A DNA stretch of 5,502 nucleotides from Clostridia bacterium (lineage in GTDB: Bacteria > Bacillota_A > Clostridia > Christensenellales > Aristaeellaceae). The stretch covers positions 1-5,502 of the forward strand of contig BNUH01000138.1 in the NCBI GenBank assembly GCA_025997215.1. Reading direction: 5' to 3'. Each line of letters opens with the position of its first letter. Positions within the stretch are counted from its first letter, which is position 1. The notes under the pieces were generated by a model. It was given only the letters and a program-made list of their open reading frames with translations, was not told the DNA's origin and searched no databases. Both the position numbers and the translations under genes were made by a program. Of this stretch, positions 1 to 5,502 are shown piece after piece.

Positions 1-134
1 CCCTCCTTGCGCGTCCCCAGCGCGCCTATCCCCGGCGAACGTTCCTCGGCCTGGAATGCTCCTGTTTCCAATCTTGCGGAGTTGGAAACGACTGGGATTT
101 CATCCGCAAATACTATCATACGAGGAGAATCTGC
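1..134. other. Upstream flank without a recognisable gene
   Basis: Two forward frames are open across this stretch, but neither reads like the C-terminus expected of the partner permease (LplB type, usually ending in a hydrophobic helix and a short basic tail). No convincing sigma-A promoter was found: a TACTAT at 111-116 has no -35 box at proper spacing. The stretch is therefore best read as an untranslated spacer, or the very end of an unknown upstream gene, leading into the permease. Its one clear structure is the hairpin at 64-89. Confidence 0.5.
64..89 (+). promoter_or_regulatory. Perfect 8-bp inverted repeat upstream of the permease
   Basis: GTTTCCAA at 64-71 is the exact reverse complement of TTGGAAAC at 82-89, with a 10-base loop (TCTTGCGGAG); T72-G81 could add a wobble pair. 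No T-tract follows, so it is not a standard intrinsic terminator. It could be an mRNA stem-loop that stabilises or separates operon segments, or a two-fold operator for a DNA-binding protein. The repeat is seen directly; any role is inferred. Confidence 0.45.
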
Positions 135-1031
135 ATGGAAGGCACATTCAAACGTCAGGGCGGTGAAAAGATCATCGGCTGTTTAAATACTGTGTTGCTG
201 CTGTTCATCATGCTGTGCGCTCTATACCCGTTAGTTTTTGTTGTAAGCTCATCCTTCAGCGAACCGGCTGAAGTATTAAAGGGAAACGTACTGCTCTTTC
301 CCAAGGGGATCAATGTTGATTCCTATCGCAGAGTTTTTGCTCACGATAGCATTATGCGCGGCTATCTGAACAGTTTGATCTATACCGTGGCCGGTACGCT
401 TGTAAATATGATCATGACTGTTTTGTGCGCATATCCGCTTTCCAGAAAGGATCTTGTCGGCAAAACCACAATCACATCGCTCATTGTTTTCACGATGTAC
501 TTCTCCGGCGGGCTGATACCCACGTATCTGGTTGTAAGCCGATGGCTGAACTTGAAGAACACAATTTTTGCGCTGGTGCTTCCGGGCGCAATCTCGGTAT
601 ACAACATGATTATAATGCGCAGCTATTTCGTCAGCAGCATTCCGGACGAACTGAACGACGCCGCATTGATTGACGGTTGTTCCCACATTCGATTATTGAC
701 CCGGGTGATGCTTCCCTTATCCATGCCGGTACTGGCTGTGGTTGGTATGTATTACCTAGTCGGGCATTGGAACGCTTGGTTTGACGCGCTGATTTATATG
801 TCCGATCGGAAACGCTACCCGTTGCAGCTGGTTCTGAAATCCGTACTGGTCGACGGAACGGAGTCCCTCGTTTCCGAAACCGACCTGGAAACGGCTGTAA
901 ATCAATTGATGCTCAGCGAGTCAATTAAGTACGCGGTCATAGTGGTGGCAAGTGTTCCGGTATTGCTTATCTATCCCTTCCTGCAGCGTTTCTTTGTGAA
1001 AGGCGTAATGGTCGGAGCGCTGAAAGGTTGA
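135..1031 (+). CDS. Carbohydrate ABC transporter permease, LplC/YtcP type (CUT1, MalG-like)
   Basis: Integral membrane subunit of a binding-protein-dependent sugar importer; it pairs with a second permease and a cytoplasmic ATPase, neither in this window. The 298-residue length is normal for the family. Hydrophobic segments lie near residues 13-39, 79-103, 110-132, 143-163, 195-217 and 263-283, giving the expected six membrane helices. The ATPase-docking EAA loop is at about 171-195 (DELNDAALIDG, ending in VMLP). The end, QRFFVKGVMVGALKG, is the usual tail of the LplC/YtcP group. The ATG at 135 has AGGAG at 123-127, seven bases away, which fixes the start. The solute-binding protein gene follows after 62 bp. 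The transported compound cannot be read from this subunit. Confidence 0.95.
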   Translation: MEGTFKRQGGEKIIGCLNTVLLLFIMLCALYPLVFVVSSSFSEPAEVLKGNVLLFPKGINVDSYRRVFAHDSIMRGYLNSLIYTVAGTLVNMIMTVLCAYPLSRKDLVGKTTITSLIVFTMYFSGGLIPTYLVVSRWLNLKNTIFALVLPGAISVYNMIIMRSYFVSSIPDELNDAALIDGCSHIRLLTRVMLPLSMPVLAVVGMYYLVGHWNAWFDALIYMSDRKRYPLQLVLKSVLVDGTESLVSETDLETAVNQLMLSESIKYAVIVVASVPVLLIYPFLQRFFVKGVMVGALKG

Positions 1032-1045
1032 CAATACGTTCCATG

Positions 1046-1063
1046 CGCTTCCGGTGTGAGGCG
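1046..1063 (+). promoter_or_regulatory. Small intercistronic hairpin
   Basis: CGCTTC at 1046-1051 can pair with GAGGCG at 1058-1063 (one G-U pair) around a 6-base loop. It sits in the 62-bp gap between the permease and binding-protein genes. Such hairpins often protect the downstream mRNA, so that binding protein is made in excess over permease. The pairing is short and may be chance. Confidence 0.25.
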
Positions 1064-1093
1064 TGAAATATCGACAATAAGGAGGCACTTCCA

Positions 1094-2668
1094 ATGAAAA
1101 GGATCCTGCTACTCACCCTTGTCTGCATGCTGGCCTTTGGATGCGCGCTTGCGGACCCGTCCGTACTGAACACAAAATCGATTATGCCCATCGTAACGGA
1201 ACCCATCACACTGCGGGTTGCGGCAGCATTGTTCAACGCACATGTCGATTATGACAAGATGTACATGTATAACCTATACGAAGAAATGACAGGAATCCAC
1301 ATTGATTGGGATTTGACCCCGCAGGAGAACTGGAACGAGCGGAAAAACCTCATGCTGTCCAGCGACGACCTGCCGGATGTCTTCCTGCGCGGATCAATCA
1401 GCCAATCGGAAGCAGTAAATTATGGCGCGGAGCAGGGTATGTTGCTGAACATCAAGCCCCTTCTGGAAGAATACGCGCCGAACTTCTATGCTCTAGCCGA
1501 AAAGTATACGGACGTTTGGGCGACGATCACCGTGGAAGACGGCGTATACACATTGCCGCAGCTGATTCCCGCAATCGGCCCGCGTTCACGCTCGGTTTGG
1601 ATTCATGAAGGCTGGCTCAGCGCGGCTGAACTAGCGATGCCGGATACCGTGGAAGACTTCTACAATTTGGCTGTGGCGTTTAAAAACTTGGATTGGAATA
1701 AAAACGGCCAAGCGGATGAATACCCCATTTCGTGGGACGCCGGTCGTCTGGGGGATGTATTCGGCAACTTCTCCAGCATGTTCGGGATGATGACACTCGG
1801 ATCACAGGCGGGGAATATTGACCTGGACGAAAATGGCAGTTTGCGCTTTTATCCCGTAAACGAACGCTACAAAGAGATGCTTCGCTTTATGAACAAACTG
1901 TGGGAAGAGGATCTTGTTGATCAGGATTCACTCACCCAGTCCTCCGCGCAGGTCATCGTGAAGGCGGACGAGGGAACCGTCGGTATCTATCCGGCATTGA
2001 ACGGCCCGTATTTTCTCGGAAAAGATGCTGTGCAATACGCGGCTATGCCGGCTGTCGAAAACCAATGGGGAGAGCGGATGTGGAACAATGCCAATAACAT
2101 CGTGCAAATATTCGGCTCTTTCGCTATCACAAACCGGTGCGCCAATCCGGAGGCCGCGCTGCGCTGGGCGGATTACTTCTACAGCGAAGAAGGCGTCCTT
2201 CTGATTTTCTTCGGAACGGAAGGCTATACCTTTGACTATGGCGAGGACGGACGCCCGCACTACACGCCTTTGGTCATGGACGAGTCCCTGGGTCTGACCA
2301 CAAACCAGCTGACAGGCCGCTTCCTGCCCATGGCTTCCTCCATGCTGCCGTTGATTCAGCTGCCGGAACTTGCGTATGATGTTACCGAACCGAATGAATT
2401 CCGCAGGCAGGAATCCGGCAGAATCCATGAAGCCGACATCCCTGAAAAATTATGGAGTCCTATCTTCTCTTCAGCTGCGCAGAGTGAGCTTTCCCCTATT
2501 GCCGCAGACATCAATACCTATATTACGGAAATGCGTATGAAGTTTATGACCGGTGCGGCAAACATTGATACCGACTGGGACGCATACGTACAACGCCTTG
2601 AAACAATGGGAATGGCACAGTACATTGATCTATACCAATCCGCTTATGATCTGGCCTATAGCAATTAA
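1094..2668 (+). CDS. Extracellular solute-binding protein of a sugar ABC transporter (LplA-like)
   Basis: Captures the substrate outside the membrane and delivers it to the permease encoded just upstream. At 524 residues it has the size of the large LplA/YtcQ-type proteins. A signal peptide is clear: MKR, a hydrophobic core to about residue 18, then GCALA-DP. Cleavage after ALA (20/21) by signal peptidase I is plausible. Cys17 lies in LAFGC, a poor lipobox with Phe at -2, so lipid anchoring is uncertain. Other family-like parts are the DLPDVFLRG segment (92-100), VEDGVYTLPQ (147-156) and WIHEGWL (169-175). An acidic loop with D200, N202, N204, D208 and E209 (DWNKNGQADE) resembles an EF-hand-like calcium site and is common in this group. 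TAAGGAGG at 1078-1085, eight bases before the ATG, fixes the start. The ligand is not identifiable. Confidence 0.93.
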   Translation: MKRILLLTLVCMLAFGCALADPSVLNTKSIMPIVTEPITLRVAAALFNAHVDYDKMYMYNLYEEMTGIHIDWDLTPQENWNERKNLMLSSDDLPDVFLRGSISQSEAVNYGAEQGMLLNIKPLLEEYAPNFYALAEKYTDVWATITVEDGVYTLPQLIPAIGPRSRSVWIHEGWLSAAELAMPDTVEDFYNLAVAFKNLDWNKNGQADEYPISWDAGRLGDVFGNFSSMFGMMTLGSQAGNIDLDENGSLRFYPVNERYKEMLRFMNKLWEEDLVDQDSLTQSSAQVIVKADEGTVGIYPALNGPYFLGKDAVQYAAMPAVENQWGERMWNNANNIVQIFGSFAITNRCANPEAALRWADYFYSEEGVLLIFFGTEGYTFDYGEDGRPHYTPLVMDESLGLTTNQLTGRFLPMASSMLPLIQLPELAYDVTEPNEFRRQESGRIHEADIPEKLWSPIFSSAAQSELSPIAADINTYITEMRMKFMTGAANIDTDWDAYVQRLETMGMAQYIDLYQSAYDLAYSN

Positions 2669-2684
2669 GCTCTGGCTAAAAACC

Positions 2685-2708
2685 CTGATTCAACAGGATC
2701 TGATTCAA
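2685..2708 (+). repeat. 9-bp direct repeat, 15-bp period, upstream of the LVIVD gene
   Basis: CTGATTCAA occurs at 2685-2693 and again, identically, at 2700-2708, separated by CAGGAT. The copies lie between the binding-protein stop codon and the long hairpin at 2711-2744. Closely spaced identical direct repeats are a layout used by AraC-type and some response-regulator sites, so this may be an operator, but no promoter boxes were recognised around it. Confidence 0.4.
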
Positions 2709-2710
2709 GT

Positions 2711-2744
2711 AAAGAGCTGCCTGAGCTATTTCAGGCGGCTCTTT
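2711..2744 (+). terminator. Long terminator- or attenuator-like hairpin before the LVIVD gene
   Basis: AAAGAGC (2711-2717), T2718 and GCCTGA (2719-2724) pair with TCAGGC (2731-2736), G2737 and GCTCTTT (2738-2744). That makes a 14-bp stem, 13 Watson-Crick plus one U-G pair, closed by a 6-base loop. Only three T residues close the stem and GCAGAAAG follows, so the U-tract needed for efficient intrinsic termination is weak. The hairpin ends eight bases before the ATG at 2753, so it may lower read-through or translation of the next gene. Complete termination here would leave the next gene without an obvious promoter. Confidence 0.6.
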
Positions 2745-2752
2745 GCAGAAAG

Positions 2753-4831
2753 ATGGATAATATGGAATATCAAACGAAACCCCTGCGTTCAGGAATAAAA
2801 CTAGGCGGATGCATGGCAGCAACCACGAAAAACGGAACCCTTTATGTCATTTCCAACGACAAGCAGCATGAAGCACTCAATGGGCGTGGCGGTTGTCTGT
2901 GGGTGCTCTCATTGGAAAACCCAGAACTGCCCTATGTAATAGGTTGTCTTGAAGGGTTGGGAAATGTACGGCAGATTTGTATTTATCAGAAATACGCATT
3001 GATCACAGCCAGGGAAGACGGATTATGGATCGTGGATGTTTCGATTCCGGAACAGCCGCGCATCGCCGCTCATTATGATCCGATTGAACTGGCTACAGGC
3101 CTCGCTGTGGAAGGCAATTTTCTGTATATTGCCTGCCGCAGTTATGGCATTGAAATCGTTACGTTGGCTAATCCTGAAGCGCCTTGCCATATATCAACCA
3201 TCCGTACAGGTGAAGCGCAGTCTGTAGCAGTGCAGGACGGTATTGTATATGCGGGCGTATGGGGCGCGCGCGAAGTCGTCGTCTGCGACAGCCGCAATCC
3301 GGAGCGTCCTACTATACTCAGCCGTATTCCGTTGGACGGACGGGGGGACGGCGTTTTCGTCCAAGGCCAACTGCTCTACGCGGCGACAGGGCACCACCGG
3401 CGTCCAGTAAACGGTAAAGAAGCGGCTGGTCCGGAGGATGCCGCTTATGGCAGCGGCTCTGGGCTGGAAATATATGACATGAGCAATCCAGCTGAACCTA
3501 TGCTGTTCTCCCGCATTCATATGCCGCTGCGCTCTTATTATCCGACCTACGATATGTGGAGCGTTGCCGTATCCGATGGATATGCTTATATGGCCTTCTC
3601 ATTTCTGGGCGTATTTGTGATCGATGTGCGCGATCCATATCATCCGACAATCGTTTATAATTACATAACATGCGAAGGCCGTGATTCACCGCTTTACATC
3701 GACCTGTCAGCTACAAGCGGATTGGAATTATTTAAGCCGCTGCTGCCTTTCAATGCCAAAGAACAAATGGTCAGCCCAGCAACGGGTTTCGCATTGTCAG
3801 ATGGATATATGTATATCACAACCGGTCTGAGCGACTTGTATGTAACATCGGTTCAAGGGCTTGTATGCTCAAACAATCAGACGCCACCGCAATTCCCGCG
3901 TGCCATACATCCTGTAAAAGCAAACCCATGGCTATTATACAAGCCGCAAGGTCAGGTTCATGCCGCATGCAGGAACGGCAATACAATCTACACCGCCTGC
4001 GGCACTGCGGGTCTTCACGTCCTATCTCTCGAAGACTGCCTGCGTCCGCTAGAGATATTTCCCGTTCAAGGCATTGTGTTTGATGTAAAACAGCACGGAC
4101 AGCATCTGTTTGTCGCCGAAAGCGGCGGAGGTTTAAGCATATGGAATAAGGAAACCATGAGAATTGCTTCACGGTGGCAGGATGAGCATGGGCTTGTTGT
4201 ATTACAGGTAATGCTCTCTGCGGATGGCCGGTTCGCGATGCTGCATACCGGCTACAGCAGTTTTACTTTTCTGAATGTTGAGGATCCTTCAAATCCTTAT
4301 CCCATTCTTACCGACAGCAGCGGTGAATGGGGCGGAATATACGCTAGGCAAATATGCTCGGGCATATTGCAGAAGAAATACATGGCAGGCCACTGGAACA
4401 GCCGGTATATTCAATGGTATGATGTCAGCGGGGAATTGCCAGTCATTACCCCATGGCGTCAGCCGCATATCGGTTTCGTAAACGGGTTAGCCATATATGA
4501 AGAATGCGCATTGGCTACACACAATGGCGGATATGTACTCTTTGACTTTCAGTCGGATGAAGGATTTGGTAAATTGGATCATTTTACGATTCGAGAAGGG
4601 AGGCTGTCCGGCAAACCAACCGTATATAAAAATATGCTGCTGGTTTCTGACCGCGTAGGCGGCCAGTTCTGGATGCTTGACATTCATGATATTAAGCACC
4701 CGAAGCTGCTGCTGCATGAAGAGACGGACGGAAACCCCGAACCGATGACGCCGGACGATGACTTTATACTGTGTCCCCTTGGAAACGCAGGACTGAAGCT
4801 CTTTTCGGTCGAATCAACGCGCCTTAATTGA
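2753..4831 (+). CDS. LVIVD-repeat beta-propeller protein, function unknown
   Basis: A 692-residue protein without signal peptide or membrane helix, so probably cytoplasmic. It is built of about 13 blades of the form GLxIVDVSxPxxPxI, at about residues 48-63, 90-105 (GLWIVDVSIPEQPRI), 132-148, 173-189, 237-253 (GLEIYDMSNPAEPM), 286-301 (GVFVIDVRDPYHPTI), 420-436, 459-473, 503-519, 551-567, 592-608, 637-653 and 679-687. The number suggests two propellers of six or seven blades. Residues 302-419 break the rhythm, and a loop at 211-236 carries GHHRRP. The start is uncertain: Met1 (2753) and Met4 (2762) both lack a strong ribosome site, AGAAAG at 2747-2752 suiting Met4 better. It lies 84 bp after the binding-protein gene on the same strand, suggesting a role with the imported compound. 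LVIVD domains have no established reaction; a propeller lyase or hydrolase, or a scaffold, is possible. Confidence 0.88.
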   Translation: MDNMEYQTKPLRSGIKLGGCMAATTKNGTLYVISNDKQHEALNGRGGCLWVLSLENPELPYVIGCLEGLGNVRQICIYQKYALITAREDGLWIVDVSIPEQPRIAAHYDPIELATGLAVEGNFLYIACRSYGIEIVTLANPEAPCHISTIRTGEAQSVAVQDGIVYAGVWGAREVVVCDSRNPERPTILSRIPLDGRGDGVFVQGQLLYAATGHHRRPVNGKEAAGPEDAAYGSGSGLEIYDMSNPAEPMLFSRIHMPLRSYYPTYDMWSVAVSDGYAYMAFSFLGVFVIDVRDPYHPTIVYNYITCEGRDSPLYIDLSATSGLELFKPLLPFNAKEQMVSPATGFALSDGYMYITTGLSDLYVTSVQGLVCSNNQTPPQFPRAIHPVKANPWLLYKPQGQVHAACRNGNTIYTACGTAGLHVLSLEDCLRPLEIFPVQGIVFDVKQHGQHLFVAESGGGLSIWNKETMRIASRWQDEHGLVVLQVMLSADGRFAMLHTGYSSFTFLNVEDPSNPYPILTDSSGEWGGIYARQICSGILQKKYMAGHWNSRYIQWYDVSGELPVITPWRQPHIGFVNGLAIYEECALATHNGGYVLFDFQSDEGFGKLDHFTIREGRLSGKPTVYKNMLLVSDRVGGQFWMLDIHDIKHPKLLLHEETDGNPEPMTPDDDFILCPLGNAGLKLFSVESTRLN

Positions 4832-4848
4832 CCTCGAAGGGAAGGCGC
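4819..4848 (+). terminator. Hairpin spanning the LVIVD stop codon
   Basis: GCGCCTT at 4819-4825 pairs perfectly with AAGGCGC at 4842-4848, and CCT/AGG inside the loop (4832-4834 with 4838-4840) can add a short inner stem. The stop codon at 4829-4831 is in the loop. No T-tract follows on the + strand, so termination efficiency is doubtful. It marks the end of the intact operon and may act mainly as a 3' mRNA barrier. Confidence 0.35.
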
Positions 4849-5150
4849 CAACGTTCATGCTGCGTACTGCCGCAGATAGCGATGATGAGCAGCTTGAGAG
4901 GAATGTGCGCAATCGCACCGGTGAGCGCGGCGACCACAGTGCGCCGGACACTCATAAGGAATCCTACCAGCTGGATTTCCTCGGCGAGATAGAGGCCATG
5001 AAAGAGCGCGAGCGGTTAGAGGATAGCGTCTACCAGCTTCATGAGCGTTTTGGCGCTGGTTCGGTATTCCCCTGTAGCTTACTCAAACCTACACCGATCC
5101 CGACGGACGGCAGGGAGCTGGTTAGGATGCCTGGGTTATTTTACCAGTGA
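4833..5150 (+). pseudogene. C-terminal remnant of a Y-family DNA polymerase (DinB/UmuC-like)
   Basis: The frame is open from after a stop at 4794-4796 to the TGA at 5148-5150; counted from the ATG at 4857 it gives 97 residues. YQLDFLGE (37-44), then KERERLEDSVYQLHERFG (49-66), then a weak PGLF near the end follow the order of the C-terminal tail in clostridial Y-family lesion-bypass polymerases: QLxLF-like clamp-binding motif, basic/acidic helix ending in RFG, and a terminal PxGxF. VRNRTGERGD (17-26) looks like a scrambled version of the usual VRSIGVRGxDL strand, as after small indels. The palm, fingers and thumb are absent because the LVIVD gene occupies the space upstream, so it cannot be a polymerase. 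A GGAAGG 11 bases before the ATG is a poor ribosome site. The assignment rests on recalled family patterns, not alignment. Confidence 0.6.
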
Positions 5151-5302
5151 AGGCTGCCTGCAATCATGGTGTCGGAGTATTTACCCACATTCTTCGATGC
5201 TACCTTGCCCGAGTGCTTCGCGGCTCTTGACCGAATACATCGCGGTTCTTGCCCGAATGCGACGCGACTCCTTACGGCCGATATATCTATTTGCTTACTA
5301 TA
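5141..5302 (-). other. Start-less open frame reading through the repeats
   Basis: Reading on the - strand from just after a TGA at 5303-5305 there are 53 open codons to a TAA at 5141-5143. The end reads KYSDTMIAGSLHW. The only Met is at codon 46, so there is no usable start. It covers the 22-bp repeat array. It may be the remains of a C-terminal coding piece or a chance open frame; I do not recognise the peptide. Confidence 0.15.
5181..5270. repeat. Four degenerate 22-24-bp tandem repeats
   Basis: Units lie at 5181-5204 (24 bp, most diverged), 5205-5226, 5227-5248 and 5249-5270 (22 bp each). Each starts TTRMCC and the last three share TTGMCCGA, a variable core, then CGCGRYTC; R is A or G, M is A or C, Y is C or T. 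The period is not a multiple of three, so the repeat is not kept for a repeated peptide. No leader or identical spacer-repeat pattern of a CRISPR array is present. It may be an old slippage array or part of a decayed mobile element. Confidence 0.55.
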
Positions 5303-5391
5303 TCATCAACATACGGCAGGTCGTTTTCGTCGCACCACTCGATCGCCTTCTGTTTGTAAGCGGCATCTCTGAATCTATATAGCAATTTGAT
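5287..5391 (-). pseudogene. C-terminal fragment of an unidentified gene
   Basis: Thirty-four codons on the - strand end at TAG (5287-5289). They read YRFRDAAYKQKAIEWC, then DENDLPYVDDIVSK. The mix of charged and aromatic residues looks like real protein, not noise. There is no start codon: the frame is preceded directly by the two stop codons (5392-5397) that end the transposase, in the same frame. The simplest reading is that an IS630-type element inserted into, or recombined with, this gene and left only its 3' end. I do not recognise the protein family. Confidence 0.4.
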
Positions 5392-5502
5392 TTATTATAG
5401 ACCATAGCCGCAGTGTTTGACCCACCCTAAGCAGTCATCATTAGTGAGGGTTTCCAACGCCTTTCCAATTGCGCAAACAAGATCTTCGGCTGTCCTTGCT
5501 TT
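5380..5502 (-). mobile_element. End of an IS630-type insertion sequence
   Basis: The element end should lie shortly downstream of the transposase stop, i.e. near 5376-5394 on this strand, where the sequence turns AT-rich and TA dinucleotides occur, as expected for a TA-targeting element. The exact tip and its terminal inverted repeat cannot be set because the other end is outside the window; the lower coordinate is approximate. Confidence 0.45.
5395..5502 (-). CDS. IS630-family transposase, C-terminal end (partial, runs off the window)
   Basis: The last 35 codons of a gene whose start lies beyond base 5502. The peptide begins KARTAEDLVCAIGKALETLT and ends NDDCLGWVKHCGYGL, followed by tandem TAA TAA stops. 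The ART-x-DL helix, the AIGKALETLT helix, then DDC-x-GW-x-KHCGYGL are characteristic of the extreme C-terminus of DDE transposases of the IS630/Tc1-mariner group, after the last catalytic acidic residue. These enzymes cut and paste the element into TA dinucleotides. The catalytic part is outside the window, so whether the transposase is intact is unknown. Confidence 0.82.
   Translation of the reverse strand, partial: KARTAEDLVCAIGKALETLTNDDCLGWVKHCGYGL

Noticed and set aside
82..116. Possible promoter: TTGGAA at 82-87 with TACTAT at 111-116
   Set aside because: The spacer is 23 bp, too long for a sigma-A promoter, and TTGGAA is already part of the hairpin arm.
276..686. 136-codon open frame on the - strand inside the permease gene
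   Set aside because: It lies fully inside a clear membrane permease gene, has no ribosome site and its peptide resembles no family; it is a shadow of the + strand coding.
1928..2428. 166-codon open frame on the - strand inside the binding-protein gene
   Set aside because: It is opposite a well-supported coding region and gives a non-protein-like composition, so it is treated as a shadow.
2553..2798. 81-codon + strand frame bridging the binding-protein end and propeller start
   Set aside because: It overlaps both genes out of frame, would run through the long hairpin, and its peptide is a shifted copy of the binding-protein tail.
5181..5270. CRISPR array
   Set aside because: The units are directly adjacent and differ from each other throughout; there are no identical repeats with unique spacers and no cas genes.
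5041..5382. Two overlapping + strand open frames of 113 and 68 codons in the terminal region
   Set aside because: They run antisense to the - strand gene fragment and through the tandem repeats, lack ribosome sites and have no recognisable protein features.

Overview
The window looks like a Bacillota (Clostridia-type) chromosome of moderate GC content. The evidence is strong AGGAG-type ribosome binding sites, a sugar-uptake ABC operon of the LplA/LplC (YtcP) type usual in gut and soil Clostridia, a remnant that looks like a Y-family polymerase tail of clostridial style, and an IS630-type transposase tail. No species can be named from the sequence alone.

Layout. Bases 1-134 carry no recognisable gene but hold a perfect 8-bp hairpin. 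Bases 135-1031 encode an intact CUT1 membrane permease. Bases 1094-2668 encode the matching extracellular solute-binding protein. An unusual control-like segment follows at 2685-2744: a 9-bp direct repeat, then a long 14-bp hairpin ending just before the next start codon. Bases 2753-4831 encode a 692-residue cytoplasmic protein made of about 13 LVIVD-type beta-propeller blades, with no recognised catalytic domain. The operon appears to end there.

Bases 4832-5502 are a graveyard of broken genes. On the + strand is a C-terminal remnant resembling a Y-family DNA polymerase. Next come degenerate 22-bp tandem repeats. On the - strand are a 34-codon C-terminal gene fragment with no start and, directly abutting it in the same frame, the last 35 codons of an IS630-family transposase that runs off the window.

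How the genes work together: the permease and binding protein are two parts of one importer for an oligosaccharide or similar ligand. The second permease is presumably upstream. The ATPase is not in the window and in this family is often a shared MsmX-type protein encoded elsewhere. The LVIVD protein is co-oriented and lies 84 bp downstream, so it may be a cytoplasmic partner acting on the imported compound, but its function is unknown. It is the most interesting gene here.
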